Below, piece after piece: positions 28,773 through 38,400 of a stretch of DNA of 64,000 nt (position 1 is its first letter; each line of letters begins with the position of its first letter). Location of the stretch: NCBI RefSeq assembly GCF_041435055.1, contig NZ_CP108002.1, positions 5,642,001 through 5,706,000 on the forward strand, written 5' to 3'. The DNA is from Streptomyces sp. NBC_00341 (GTDB lineage Bacteria; Actinomycetota; Actinomycetes; Streptomycetales; Streptomycetaceae). The notes beneath the pieces are model-generated. The model saw only the letters and a program-made list of their open reading frames with translations. It did not search any database and was not told the origin of the DNA. The position numbers and the translations under genes are program-made.

Positions 28773-29303
28773 CTAGTCCGCGGCGGGCGGCTGGTGCGCG
28801 CTCTGCCGGGCGGCCAGCGCCGCGTTGAAACGGGTGAGCAGCGCACAGAACGTGTCCCGCTCCCCCGCGTCCCAGTCGCCCGTCACCTGGGACATCAGCT
28901 CGCGCCGCGAGGCCCGGACCTCGTCGAGGCGGGCCTGGCCGCGCGGGGAGAGCTGGAGCACGACGGCCCGGCCGTCCTCCGGGTGCGAGGTCCGCTTGAC
29001 CAGGCCGGTGTCCACCAGCGGCGCGACCTGCCGGGTCACGGTCGAGGAGTCGATCCCCATCCCCGCGGCCAGCGCCTTGACGCCCATCGGGCCTTCCCGG
29101 TCCAGCCGGTTGAGCAGCAGATACGCGGCCCGGTCCATGGAGTTGCGCACCTGGCCGACACCGCCGAGGCGGGTCTGCTCCGCACGGCGGGCGAAGACCG
29201 CCACCTGGTGCTGGAGGGCGTCGAGAAGGTGGTCGGGACCCGGGTTCTCCGGGGCTGCGCCCCCGGAAGGAGACGCGGCAGTCGTCATGTCCTGAGGGGG
29301 CAT
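28773..29303 (-). CDS. MarR-family transcriptional regulator
   Basis: 176 residues starting MPPQDMTTAASP; ATG at 29288 is the alternative. The winged-helix core is intact: GVKALAAGMGIDSSTVTRQVAPL recognition part (in pieces: GVKALAAGMGIDSS, TVTRQVAPLVDTGLV) and the wing SHPEDGRAVVLQLSPRG. MarR proteins bind palindromes as dimers and respond to small ligands. It is divergent from the threonine dehydratase gene; a GCAAG-A-CTTGC palindrome lies at that gene's start and is a candidate site. Confidence 0.88.
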   Translation of the reverse strand: MPPQDMTTAASPSGGAAPENPGPDHLLDALQHQVAVFARRAEQTRLGGVGQVRNSMDRAAYLLLNRLDREGPMGVKALAAGMGIDSSTVTRQVAPLVDTGLVKRTSHPEDGRAVVLQLSPRGQARLDEVRASRRELMSQVTGDWDAGERDTFCALLTRFNAALAARQSAHQPPAAD

Positions 29304-29445
29304 GGCCGGGGGCTCTCTTCGTGCGGTGTCGGATGGGTGGGGGACAGAGTACGCGGCCCCGGGGCAACGCGTACCAGCGCTGCACAAACCTGCGGACATC
29401 GGCGCAGGACGGCATCCCTCGCGGCGGCCGCCACCCCTGCCGGCT

Positions 29446-29456
29446 GCAAGACTTGC
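29446..29456. promoter_or_regulatory. Small palindrome at the threonine dehydratase start
   Basis: GCAAG-A-CTTGC is a perfect 5-1-5 palindrome ending three bases before the ATG, where a bound repressor would block start of transcription or translation. The MarR regulator encoded divergently is the obvious candidate. Confidence 0.35.
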
Positions 29457-29459
29457 CAT

Positions 29460-30689
29460 ATGAACTTCTCGCCGCCCACCCGGTTTCCCCCGCTGATCCT
29501 CGATGACGTCAAGGGGGCGCAGAAGATGCTCTCCGGCGTGTCCAGGGTCACCGCCATGGAGGGCAGCCGCCATCTGACCGAGCTGGTGGGCGCTCCCGTC
29601 CATTTCAAGTGCGAGAACCTCCAGCGGACCGGCTCGTTCAAACTGCGGGGTGCGTACGTACGGATCGCCGGACTCTCCCCGGTGGAACGGGCAGCGGGCG
29701 TGGTGGCCGCGAGCGCCGGGAACCATGCGCAGGGTGTCGCGCTCGCGTCTGCGCTGCTCGGCGTACGCTCGACGGTCTTCATGCCGGTCGGTGCGCCGCT
29801 GCCGAAGGTCGCCGCGACGCGCGAGTACGGGGCCCGGGTGCGGCTGCACGGCCATGTCGTCGACGAGACGCTGGCCGCGGCGCAGGAGTACGCGCAGGAG
29901 ACCGGTGCGGTCTTCATCCACCCCTTCGACCACCCGGACATCATCGCCGGTCAGGGCACGGTCGGCCTGGAGATCCTGGAGCAGTGCCCGGAGGTGCGCA
30001 CCATCGTCGTCGGGATCGGCGGCGGCGGGCTCGCGGCCGGGATCGCGGTCGCGGTGAAGGCGGTCCGGCCCGATGTGCGGATCGTCGGGGTGCAGGCGGC
30101 GGGCGCCGCCGCCTACCCGCCCTCACTGGCCGCCGGCCACCCGGTGTCGATCGGCTCGCTCCAGACGATGGCGGACGGCATGAAGGTGGGGCGGCCCGGC
30201 GACGTCCCCTTTCCGCTGATCAGGGACCTGGTCGACGAGGTCCGCACGGTGTCGGAGGACGAGCTGTCCAGTGCGCTGCTGCTCTGCCTGGAGCGGGCGA
30301 AGATGGTCGTGGAGCCGGCCGGGGCGAGCCCGGTGGCCGCCCTGCTGAGCGACCCGAAGTCGTTCCGCGGGCCGGTGGTGGCGCTGCTCTCCGGCGGCAA
30401 CGTGGACCCGCTGCTGATGCAGCGCATCCTGACCCACGGCATGTCGGCGGCCGGCCGCTATCTGAGCCTGCGGCTGCGGCTGACGGACCGGCCCGGCGCG
30501 CTGGCGACGATGCTCGCCGTGCTCTCGGTGGCCGATGCCAACGTGCTGGACGTGAGCCACGTACGCACCGATCCCCGGCTCGGCCTCACCGAGGCCGAGG
30601 TGGAGCTCCACCTGGAGACGAAGGGCCCGGAGCACTGCGCGGAGGTCGCGGCGGCACTGCGCGAGGCGGGGTACCTGGTACTGAACTGA
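29460..30689 (+). CDS. ilvA: Threonine ammonia-lyase with ACT domain
   Basis: 409 residues. The PLP lysine motif NLQRTGSFKLRGA, AASAGNHAQGVA and the glycine loop VGIGGGGLAAG are standard for serine/threonine dehydratases. A C-terminal ACT-type domain (about 335-409, YLSLRLRLTDRPGALATML) gives allosteric control. It deaminates threonine to 2-oxobutyrate, feeding isoleucine and propionyl-CoA. It is close in type to the shorter TdcB-like enzymes with one ACT domain, so the ilvA symbol is a functional choice. No ribosome site is visible. Confidence 0.92.
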   Translation: MNFSPPTRFPPLILDDVKGAQKMLSGVSRVTAMEGSRHLTELVGAPVHFKCENLQRTGSFKLRGAYVRIAGLSPVERAAGVVAASAGNHAQGVALASALLGVRSTVFMPVGAPLPKVAATREYGARVRLHGHVVDETLAAAQEYAQETGAVFIHPFDHPDIIAGQGTVGLEILEQCPEVRTIVVGIGGGGLAAGIAVAVKAVRPDVRIVGVQAAGAAAYPPSLAAGHPVSIGSLQTMADGMKVGRPGDVPFPLIRDLVDEVRTVSEDELSSALLLCLERAKMVVEPAGASPVAALLSDPKSFRGPVVALLSGGNVDPLLMQRILTHGMSAAGRYLSLRLRLTDRPGALATMLAVLSVADANVLDVSHVRTDPRLGLTEAEVELHLETKGPEHCAEVAAALREAGYLVLN

Positions 30690-30774
30690 GGAGCCGCCCC
30701 ATTGGTCCGTGAGCGGCCGTGAGCGGCCGTGGGCGGGCCGTGGGCGGCTGTGGACCGTCGCGAGCGGACCTTGT

Positions 30775-30796
30775 GTATCGCGATGTATCGCGTTAC
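30775..30796. promoter_or_regulatory. Operator-like 22-bp palindrome before the Drr-type ABC operon
   Basis: GTATCGCGAT-GT-ATCGCGTTAC has ten-base arms with one mismatch (core CGCGAT-GT-ATCGCG is perfect). It lies about 120 bases before the ATPase start and matches the size of PadR/TetR-family operators. No such regulator gene is adjacent. Confidence 0.55.
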
Positions 30797-30916
30797 TGTG
30801 CCATCGCCCAGTCCGTCGGCGTACATACGTTCGTCTTCGCTGTTCGCCGGGCGGGGAAAGACGGGCAAATCTAGGATCTGTGAGGAAGCCACCCAAACCC
30901 ACTGGGGGAACTCCAT

Positions 30917-31924
30917 ATGCCAGGCGCGATATACGCCGAAGGTCTGGTCAAGACCTTCGGTGACGTCACCGCACTCGGCGGTGTCGATCTCGACGTGCCG
31001 GAAGGCACTGTCCTCGGGCTTCTCGGCCCCAACGGCGCCGGTAAGACGACCGCCGTGCGCGTCCTGACGACGCTGCTCAGGCCCGACAGCGGCAGCGCCT
31101 TCGTCGCGGGCATCGACGTCCTGAAGAGGCCCAACGAGGTACGGCGCTCGATCGGGCTCTCCGGCCAGTTCGCCGCCGTCGACGAATACCTGACCGGCCG
31201 CGAGAACCTCCAGATGGTCGGCCAGCTCTACCAGATGAGCCGGCGCGACGCGAAGGTCCGGGCGGGGGAGCTGCTGGAGCGGTTCCACCTGGCCGACGCG
31301 GCGGACCGCCCCGCCAAGACGTACTCCGGCGGGATGCGCCGCCGTCTCGACCTGGCGGCGGCGCTCGTCGTCTCCCCGCCGGTCATGTTCATGGACGAGC
31401 CGACCACCGGCCTCGACCCGCGCAACCGGCAGCAGCTCTGGGAGGTCATCGAGGAGCTGGTGGCGGGCGGTACGACGCTGCTGCTGACCACCCAGTACCT
31501 GGAGGAGGCCGACCGCCTCGCCCACGACATCTGCGTGATCGACCACGGTCTCGTCATCGCCCGCGGCACCTCCGACCAGCTCAAGGCCCGCACCGGCGGC
31601 GAGCGCGTCGAGGTCGTCGTGCACCAGCCGGACCAGATCGACCCGGCCCGCTCCGTCCTGGGCGCGCTGGGCAAGGGCGAGGTCGCCGTCGTCCCGCACA
31701 TGCGCAAGCTGACCGTCCCGGTCGACGGCGGGGCCAAGCTCCTCGCCGAGATCATCCGCGAACTCGACAGCCGGGGCGTGGAGATCGACGACATCGGTCT
31801 GCGCCGCCCCACCCTCGACGACGTGTTCATCTCCCTCACCGGCCACGCGGCCGAGCAGCAGAAGAACGAGGGCGACGGGGCGGACGGACAGCCCGCGGCC
31901 GCCGGATCGGAGGCAGGGAAGTGA
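30917..31924 (+). CDS. Daunorubicin-resistance-type ABC transporter ATP-binding protein
   Basis: 335 residues. Walker A GPNGAGKTT, signature YSGGMRRRLDLAAAL, Walker B VMFMDEPTTGLD and H-loop equivalent LLLTTQYLEEAD (Gln replacing His, as in DrrA) are present. The C-terminal DUF4162-like extension (about 220-315) is typical of DrrA proteins. Ends in an acidic, Ala-rich tail. It powers drug or lipid export with the permease encoded next, whose start overlaps by four bases. Confidence 0.94.
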   Translation: MPGAIYAEGLVKTFGDVTALGGVDLDVPEGTVLGLLGPNGAGKTTAVRVLTTLLRPDSGSAFVAGIDVLKRPNEVRRSIGLSGQFAAVDEYLTGRENLQMVGQLYQMSRRDAKVRAGELLERFHLADAADRPAKTYSGGMRRRLDLAAALVVSPPVMFMDEPTTGLDPRNRQQLWEVIEELVAGGTTLLLTTQYLEEADRLAHDICVIDHGLVIARGTSDQLKARTGGERVEVVVHQPDQIDPARSVLGALGKGEVAVVPHMRKLTVPVDGGAKLLAEIIRELDSRGVEIDDIGLRRPTLDDVFISLTGHAAEQQKNEGDGADGQPAAAGSEAGK

Positions 31925-32787
31925 GTGCCCTCAGCGACGCGGCCCCCACTCGCGCACCCCGGTCGAGCGGCGGCATCGGCCAGTCCGTCCGGGACTCACT
32001 GGTCATCGCCCGGCGCAACCTCATCCGCATGACCCGGATTCCGGAAATGATCCTTTTCGGGATCATCCAGCCGGTGATGTTCGTGGTGCTGTTCACGTAC
32101 GTCTTCGGCGGCTCGATCGCCATTCCGGGCGCGGGCGTCAGTGCCGGCGCCTACAAGGAATTCCTGATGGCCGGCATCTTCGCGCAGACCGTGACCTTCG
32201 CCACCGCCGGCGCCGGTGCGGGCATCGCGGACGATATGCACAAGGGGCTCATCGACCGGTTCAGGTCGCTGCCCATGGCGCGGGGCGCGGTGCTGACCGG
32301 GCGCACACTGGCCGACCTGGTGCAGACGGCCATCACACTCGCGGTACTGGCGGCCGTCGCTCTGCTGGTGGGCTGGCGCACCCACGAGAACATCGGTGAG
32401 GTGCTCGCGGGCTTCGGCCTGCTCCTGCTGCTCGGCTACGCGTTCACCTGGATCGGCGCACTGATCGGCCTCTCCGTCCGCACCCCGGAGGCGGCCACCT
32501 CGGGCGGCCTGATCTGGCTGTTCCCGCTGACCTTCATCTCGAACGCGTTCGTGCCGGTCAACGGGATGCCGAGGTTCCTGCAGTACGTCGCGGAGTGGAA
32601 CCCGTTCAGTGCCACGGTGGCCGCGGCCCGCCAGCTGTTCGGCAACACGATCGAGGGCGTGCCGAAGTCCGTGACGGGCGCCTGGCCGATGGAACACCCC
32701 ATCTGGGCGTCGCTCATCTGGTCCGTGCTGATCATCCTGTTCTTCCGGACCCTGGCGGTCCGCAAGTACCGCTCGGTCGCCGTCTGA
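31921..32787 (+). CDS. ABC-2 type (DrrB-like) transporter permease
   Basis: 288 residues, GTG start overlapping the ATPase stop. A hydrophilic N-terminus of ~30 residues precedes six transmembrane segments, with the ABC-2 signature region around FLQYVAEWNPFSATVAAARQLF near the C-terminus. It forms the membrane channel of a Drr-type exporter. Substrate unknown; export of an antibiotic, lipid or toxic compound is the usual role. The gene ends at an unusually long terminator palindrome. Confidence 0.93.
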   Translation: MSALSDAAPTRAPRSSGGIGQSVRDSLVIARRNLIRMTRIPEMILFGIIQPVMFVVLFTYVFGGSIAIPGAGVSAGAYKEFLMAGIFAQTVTFATAGAGAGIADDMHKGLIDRFRSLPMARGAVLTGRTLADLVQTAITLAVLAAVALLVGWRTHENIGEVLAGFGLLLLLGYAFTWIGALIGLSVRTPEAATSGGLIWLFPLTFISNAFVPVNGMPRFLQYVAEWNPFSATVAAARQLFGNTIEGVPKSVTGAWPMEHPIWASLIWSVLIILFFRTLAVRKYRSVAV

Positions 32788-32826
32788 CCGCCCAGGACGA
32801 GCAGAGAACGGAGAACAGAGAGCGAC

Positions 32827-32898
32827 GAGCAGTGAACTAGAGAGCAGAGTGCCCCGGCCACTTGCGGCCGGGGCACTCTGCTCTCTAGTTCACTGCTC
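32827..32898. terminator. 33-bp perfect palindromic bidirectional terminator
   Basis: Left arm 32827-32859 (starts GAGCAGTGAACTAGAGAG, ends GCCCCGGCC), loop ACTTGC, right arm 32866-32898 is its exact complement. It separates the convergent ABC operon (plus) and greA (minus) and would terminate transcription from both sides. Confidence 0.85.
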
Positions 32899-32916
32899 TC
32901 TGCCGAGCTGTGCGGA

Positions 32917-33414
32917 TCAGCCGGAGTACGGCTTCGCCGAAAGGATCTTCACCGTCGCGGTCTTGCCGTTCGGCAGCTCGTAGTCCGCGGTCTCGCCCAT
33001 CTTCTTGCCGTTCACGCCCACCCCGAGCGGGGACTGCGGGGAGTACGTCTCGATGTCCGCGCTCGCGTACTCGCGGGAGGCCAGGAGGAAGGTCGTCGTG
33101 TCGTCGTCATCGCCGTCGAAAGCGATCGTCACGACCATGCCGGGCTCGACCACACCGTCGTCGGCCGGCGCCTCGCCGACCTTCGCGTGTTCCAGGAGCT
33201 GGGTCAGCTGGCGCACCCGGAGCTCCATCTTGCCCTGCTCCTCCTTGGCCGCGTGGTACCCGCCGTTCTCACGCAGGTCCCCCTCCTCACGGGCCGCCGC
33301 GATCTTTACGGCGATCTCCGTGCGCGCGGGACCAGACAGGTACTCCAGCTCGGCCTTGAGCTGGTTGTACGCCTCCTGCGTGAGCCAGGTGACGTTTTCG
33401 CTGGTCTGGGTCAC
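32917..33414 (-). CDS. greA: Transcription elongation factor GreA
   Basis: 165 residues from GTG with GAGGAG seven to eight bases upstream. The N-terminal coiled coil (LTQEAYNQLKAELEYL ... GDLRENGGYHAAKEEQG) carries the acidic DxxxNxxY-type tip residues that insert in the RNA polymerase secondary channel. The C-terminal FKBP-like domain ends SPLGVGVNGKKMG. It rescues backtracked RNA polymerase by stimulating transcript cleavage. Confidence 0.96.
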   Translation of the reverse strand: MTQTSENVTWLTQEAYNQLKAELEYLSGPARTEIAVKIAAAREEGDLRENGGYHAAKEEQGKMELRVRQLTQLLEHAKVGEAPADDGVVEPGMVVTIAFDGDDDDTTTFLLASREYASADIETYSPQSPLGVGVNGKKMGETADYELPNGKTATVKILSAKPYSG

Positions 33415-33597
33415 AGGGTGCTCCTCGTCGGTACTGGGAATACAAAGCATCGCCCTACCCCGAAGCATGCGCTTCCACGGGTGGGCGAAACCACGAGCCT
33501 AACAATTCACCGGGAAAAGGGGGAGAAGGTAACCGACCGATCCTGTCGAACCGCAGGTCAGCGGTGCCAAGAGCAGGTCAGGACGTGCGTGCGGCGG

Positions 33598-34014
33598 TCA
33601 ACGCGACGCCCCGTTGTCGTCCGTGCAGCCCAGCAGTTCGGCACTGGTCCCCCTGGACGTCGTGCGCAGCGAGAGAACGCGGTCGATCCGGTCGGTGTCC
33701 TCGTCGAAACGGAAGTCCTTGCGGGCCACGTCGGAGCCGTCCTCGCTCTGCGAGCGGATCGTGCAGTAGCCCTTGGCATCCCGGTCCTTGCGGACCTCCA
33801 GATGCACTTCGACCCGTTCGTCCGAGACGACCTTGAACTTGATCACCTCGGCGCTGATCCCCTGGCCCGAGACGTAGTCGTAGCCGATCCAGCCGACCAC
33901 GCCGAGCAGGGCGACGCCCAGCACCGAGCCGATGATCTTGAGTTTGCGGTCCGCACGCTGGTCCGCGGAGCGGCCGTAGCGGTTCTCGGGGGGCGCCTCG
34001 CGCACCGCAGTCAT
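33598..34014 (-). CDS. DUF4307 single-span membrane protein
   Basis: 138 residues: cytoplasmic N-terminus (NRYGRSADQRADRKLK), a helix (IIGSVLGVALLGVVGWIGYDYV) and a ~90-residue outer domain with two Cys (GYCTIRSQ and LLGCTDDN). This is the DUF4307 layout, conserved in actinobacteria next to mca. Function unknown; the divergent mycothiol amidase gene suggests a link to redox or cell envelope upkeep. Confidence 0.85.
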   Translation of the reverse strand: MTAVREAPPENRYGRSADQRADRKLKIIGSVLGVALLGVVGWIGYDYVSGQGISAEVIKFKVVSDERVEVHLEVRKDRDAKGYCTIRSQSEDGSDVARKDFRFDEDTDRIDRVLSLRTTSRGTSAELLGCTDDNGASR

Positions 34015-34164
34015 GATCGTTCCTCCCGTGCCGGGGATCGAAGGAATTTTCCGCCCCCCGGTTCGGTCACTATAGAAGCCTCCACCCGCCACCCGACCGC
34101 CACCCCACACCGACGTCCCTGCGGGACGGCGACCTGATGGCGACCGATCACTGAGGAACGAGTC

Positions 34165-35046
34165 TTGACTGAGCAGCTTCGACTGATGGCCGTGCACGCC
34201 CACCCCGACGACGAGTCGAGCAAGGGCGCGGCCACCATGGCCAAGTACGTGTCCGAGGGGGTGGACGTGCTGGTAGTGACCTGCACGGGCGGTGAGCGCG
34301 GCTCCATCCTCAATCCGAAACTCCAGGGCGACGCGTACATCGAGGAGAACATCCACGAGGTGCGCAGGAAGGAGATGGACGAGGCCCGCGAGATCCTGGG
34401 CGTCAAGCAGGAGTGGCTCGGCTTCGTCGACTCCGGACTGCCCGAGGGCGACCCGCTGCCGCCGCTGCCCGAGGGCTGCTTCGCGCTGCAGGACGAGACC
34501 GTCGCCGCCGGACGCCTCGTCGCGAAGATCCGCGCGTTCCGGCCGCAGGTCATCACCACGTACGACGAGAACGGGGGCTACCCGCACCCCGACCACATCA
34601 TGACCCACACGGTCTCGATGATCGCCTTCGAGGGCGCGGCCGACGCCGGGAAGTTCCCCGAGGCGGAGTTCGGACCGGTCTGGGCGCCGCAGAAGCTCTA
34701 CTACAACCAGGGCTTCAACAAGCCGCGCACGGTGGCCCTGCACGAGGCGCTGCTGGCCCGCGGCCTGGAGTCCCCGTACGCGGACTGGCTGAAGCGCTGG
34801 AAGGAGTTCGAGCGCGCCGAACGCACGCTGACCACGCATGTTCCGTGCGCGGACTTCTTCGAGATCCGTGACAAGGCGCTGATCGCGCACGCCACGCAGA
34901 TCGATCCGGACGGCGGCTGGTTCCGGGTTCCGATGGACATCCAGCAGGAGGTCTGGCCGACCGAGGAGTACGAGCTGGCGAAGTCCCTCGTCGATACCTC
35001 CCTCCCCGAGAGCGACCTCTTCGCGGGCATCCGCGACAATGCCTGA
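34165..35046 (+). CDS. mca: Mycothiol S-conjugate amidase
   Basis: 293 residues from TTG with a GAGGAA site. The zinc-binding motif AVHAHPDDESSKG and the second HPDHIMTH site mark the LmbE/MshB/Mca family. The longer C-terminal part, HVPCADFFEIRDKALIAHAT, is Mca-like. It splits mycothiol-toxin conjugates into a mercapturic acid, which is exported, and GlcN-inositol for recycling. Presence of this gene alone places the organism in the Actinomycetota. Confidence 0.95.
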   Translation: MTEQLRLMAVHAHPDDESSKGAATMAKYVSEGVDVLVVTCTGGERGSILNPKLQGDAYIEENIHEVRRKEMDEAREILGVKQEWLGFVDSGLPEGDPLPPLPEGCFALQDETVAAGRLVAKIRAFRPQVITTYDENGGYPHPDHIMTHTVSMIAFEGAADAGKFPEAEFGPVWAPQKLYYNQGFNKPRTVALHEALLARGLESPYADWLKRWKEFERAERTLTTHVPCADFFEIRDKALIAHATQIDPDGGWFRVPMDIQQEVWPTEEYELAKSLVDTSLPESDLFAGIRDNA

Positions 35047-35296
35047 TATGTACGCGACTCAGGCACTGCCGCACCTCGTCCCGCTCGCCGAGGAACTGGA
35101 CAAGAACAAGGTGACCCCCGGGGTCCTCGGCTTCATCGTCTTCGCCGCGCTCGCGGTGGGCGTGTGGGCGTTGATGAAGTCCATGAACCGGCACATGGGG
35201 AAGGTCGACTTCGAGGAGGCTCCGGAGGCGCCGGTGGCGCCGGGGACGCCGAAGGCGTCTGCCGCGGGTTCTGCCGGTTCCGCGAAGCGGAAGTAG
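35039..35296 (+). CDS. Small membrane protein overlapping mca
   Basis: 85 residues with ATG inside the 3' end of mca (an alternative ATG lies at 35048). One transmembrane helix (GVLGFIVFAALAVGVWALM) is followed by an Ala/Pro-rich tail. Eight-base overlap suggests translational coupling to mca. Conserved beside mca in streptomycetes as I recall; function unknown. Confidence 0.75.
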   Translation: MPDMYATQALPHLVPLAEELDKNKVTPGVLGFIVFAALAVGVWALMKSMNRHMGKVDFEEAPEAPVAPGTPKASAAGSAGSAKRK

Positions 35297-35363
35297 TGGG
35301 GCGGGGGTGGGGCGGTACCGGAGGCCGGTGACCGCTCCGCCCCCGGGTGCCGGGCGGGCCGGG

Positions 35364-35385
35364 TGCCCTCAATCGCCGGGCGGGC
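35364..35385. repeat. Dispersed streptomycete repeat, copy A
   Basis: TGCCCTCAATCGCCGGGCGG plus GC, identical over 22 bases to the copy at 35438-35459, 74 bases away. The same core occurs inverted at 59250. Confidence 0.7.
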
Positions 35386-35437
35386 TGGATTTTGCCGGGC
35401 TGGGCCGGGAAAAGCGGCCGCCCGGTGGGGGGAAAGA

Positions 35438-35459
35438 TGCCCTCAATCGCCGGGCGGGC
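35438..35459. repeat. Dispersed streptomycete repeat, copy B
   Basis: Same 22-base sequence as 35364-35385. It lies 20 bases beyond the end of the large STAND gene (minus strand), a place where such repeats often sit and may help end transcription. Confidence 0.7.
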
Positions 35460-35479
35460 CGGTTTTGGCCCGGTCGGAC

Positions 35480-38400
35480 TCAGGGCGTCGGGGCCGGGAC
35501 GCCCATGATCTCCCGGGCGTGACGGGTCGGGGTGAGGCCCAGGCGCCAGGCCTGCCAGCCGTCCTCCAGGTCCACCCCGCGGTTCAGGACCACCCGGAAC
35601 GCCTCCGCGCACTCCTCCACCTTGCCGTCCCTGGTCGGGTGGCCGGCCGCGATCAGCTCGTCGAGCTCCTGCTGGGCCACCACCGTGCCCACCTCGATGC
35701 CGCCCGGTGAGGCGTACGGCAGCAGCGTGCAGCGCAGGAAGCGGGCCCAGTCGGCGCCGCGGGCGTCGCCGTACGAGTCGAACAGCCCGGCCGCCTCACC
35801 GCACAGGTCCAGCGCCTGCCGCGCGCGCTGGTTGCCCGCGTCGATCAGGGCCAGCTCCAGACACGTCCACGCCTCCCCGTGGGCGACCCCGATCCGCCGG
35901 AAGTCGGCGCGCGCGTCCACCAGGAGCTGGCGGGCGAATCCGGAGTTGCGCAGGTTGCCCGTCTGAGCGGCCCGCTGGTCGCGGGTGACCCGGCCCGAGT
36001 GGTGCCGGGCACACGCCAGCCCGTACACGTCCCGCATCCGGGAGAACATCGTGCGCGACCGCTCCAGCTGCCGTACCGCCTGATCGGTCTCGCCGGTCTC
36101 CTCCAGTGCCTGGCCCAGGTAGTAGAGCGTCCACGCCTCGCCCCGGGCGTCCTCGTTGTCGCGGTGCCGGGACAGCGCGGCGTTCAGCTGCTCCACCGCG
36201 GGGGCCGGATCGCCGTCCAGCAGCCGGGCGCGGGCCAGCTGGGTCAGCGCCCAGGCCTCGCCGCGCTCGTCGCGGGTGCGCCCGTACAGATCGAGGGCCG
36301 TACGCAGCGCGAGCTCGGCCCGCTCCACATCGCCCATCCGCAGCCGCACCTGACCCAGCTGGAACTGCGTCCACGCCTCCCCGTGCAGCGACTCGCCCTC
36401 GCGGTGCAGGACCAGCGCCGTGTCCAGGAGCGCCAGCGCCTCGGCCGGGTGCGCCCGGTCACGCTCCACCGCGGCCAGCGCGTGCATCGACCAGGCCCGG
36501 TCGGCGGCCTGGTCCTCCGAGGTCTGGAGTTCCAGCGCCTCCCGCAGCCGGGCCGCCGCCTCGGTCAGATTGCCCTGGTGGTGCAGGGTGATGCCGAGCG
36601 AACAGAGCGCCAGCGCCGTCCCCGAGTCGTTCTGCGCCTCGCGGTACAGGCCGACGACGGAGGACAGTGTGGTGCGCGCCTTGTCCAGCTCGCCCAGCTG
36701 ACGGGCCGCGATCCCGGTCCGCCACTGGACGGAGCGCTCCAGCAGCCCCTGGTCGACCGCCTGCGTCAACTCGCTGATCTCGCCGAGGCGGTAGAGGTCG
36801 CCGCGCAGCAGGCAGTAGTCGCACAGCGCGCCCAGCAGATCGAGCACCGCCGCCTGGTCGACGCCCTCCGCGTGCCGCAGCGCGGAGGTGATGAAGCTCG
36901 ACTCCTCGTCCAGCCAGCGCAGCGCCGCGTCCAGCGAGGTGAAGCCGTGCGAGCCGAACTGCCCTGCCCTGGTGGACATCTTGCCGTCCACCATCCGGAT
37001 CACCGCACCGGCCAGCTCCGCGTAGTTCACGATCAGCCGTTCCTGCGCGGCCGTGCGCTCGGCCGGTTCCTCCTCGTCGAGCAGCCGGGCCAGCGCGAAG
37101 CCCCGTACGAGGTCGTGCAGCCGGTAGCGCGAACCGCGTACGTGGTCCAGCAGCCCGGCCCGGGACAGGGCGGTCAGCAGCCGCTCGGCCTCCTGCTCGT
37201 CGGCCGACAGCAGCGCGGCGGCCGCCGCTGCGCCCAGGCTGGCACGGCCGGCCAGCGCGAGCCGCCGAAGCAGCCGCCGCGCCTGCTCGGACTGGTCGGT
37301 GTACCGCAGCCACAGCGCCCGCTCGACCGGGGTCACCGGGCCGTACGCGGCGAGATCCGAGGCCAGGGCGCTCGGAGTGCGTTCCCCCAGCGAGGAGCCC
37401 GCGATCCGCAGCGCCAGCGGCAGCCCGCCGCACAGTTCGGCGATCGCCTCGCCGGCCGGGTAGTCGTACGGCCCCAGGTCCTCCTCCTGGGACGCCTCGC
37501 GCAGCAGCTCCTCCGCGCCCGCCGGGTCCAGCGCCCCGACCTCCAGCTGGTGCACCCACGCCTGGAGGGACCCGGGCAGTTCGAGCGGCTCGCGGGCGGT
37601 GACCAGGACCAGGCTGTCGGAACGCTCCGGGATCAGCGTGCGGACCTGCTCCACGTCACTGGCGTCGTCGAGGACGATCGTCACCGGGGTCCCGGTCAGA
37701 TGCTGGTGGTACAACTCGCTGAGCCGGCGCACCTGCTGCTCGGCGGAGGATCCCGCGGAGCGGCCGGCCGAGCCTCCGTCCCGGAACAGCAGCTGCTCGC
37801 GCGGCGCGCCCAGCCGGTTCAGCAGGTGGAGCAGCGCGTCCCGGGTCGGCAGCGGCGGCTCGCCGTCCGCGCCGCCGCGCAGGTCCACCACGCACGCGCC
37901 CCGGAACTGGTCCTTGAGGTCGTGGGCCGCCCGCACGGCCAGCGTGGTGCGTCCGGCGCCCGGCGGGCCGTGCAGGACGACCACGGTGGGCTTCGTCTCG
38001 GTGGACGCACGGGCCGCGTGCACCCACTGGCCGATCCGGCCGAGTTCGGCCCGTCGCCCGGCGAACTGGCCCTGGTTGGACGGGAGATGGCTGAACGACT
38101 GGTCGAGGATCGCCCGCATGCGGGCCGCCGCGCTGCGGTCGCCGCCGCGCAGGGCCGGGGTGGTGCGGGCCTTCGCGGCGGCGGCCTTCTTCGCCGGGGT
38201 GCGGGACGAGGCGGTCAGCATCCGCTGCTGGTCGAGGAACGGCCGGATGCCGCGTACCTCCAGTGCTGTCAGCCACTGGAGCCGCAACTGCTCGGTGCCG
38301 CCCGGCTGTCCGAGGGCTCCGGCCCGGCGGGAGGCGGCCGGCCAGTGCGAGGCGGTGACCTTGGCGACGGTCGCGGTGGCGCCCGCGACCGCGACGACGG

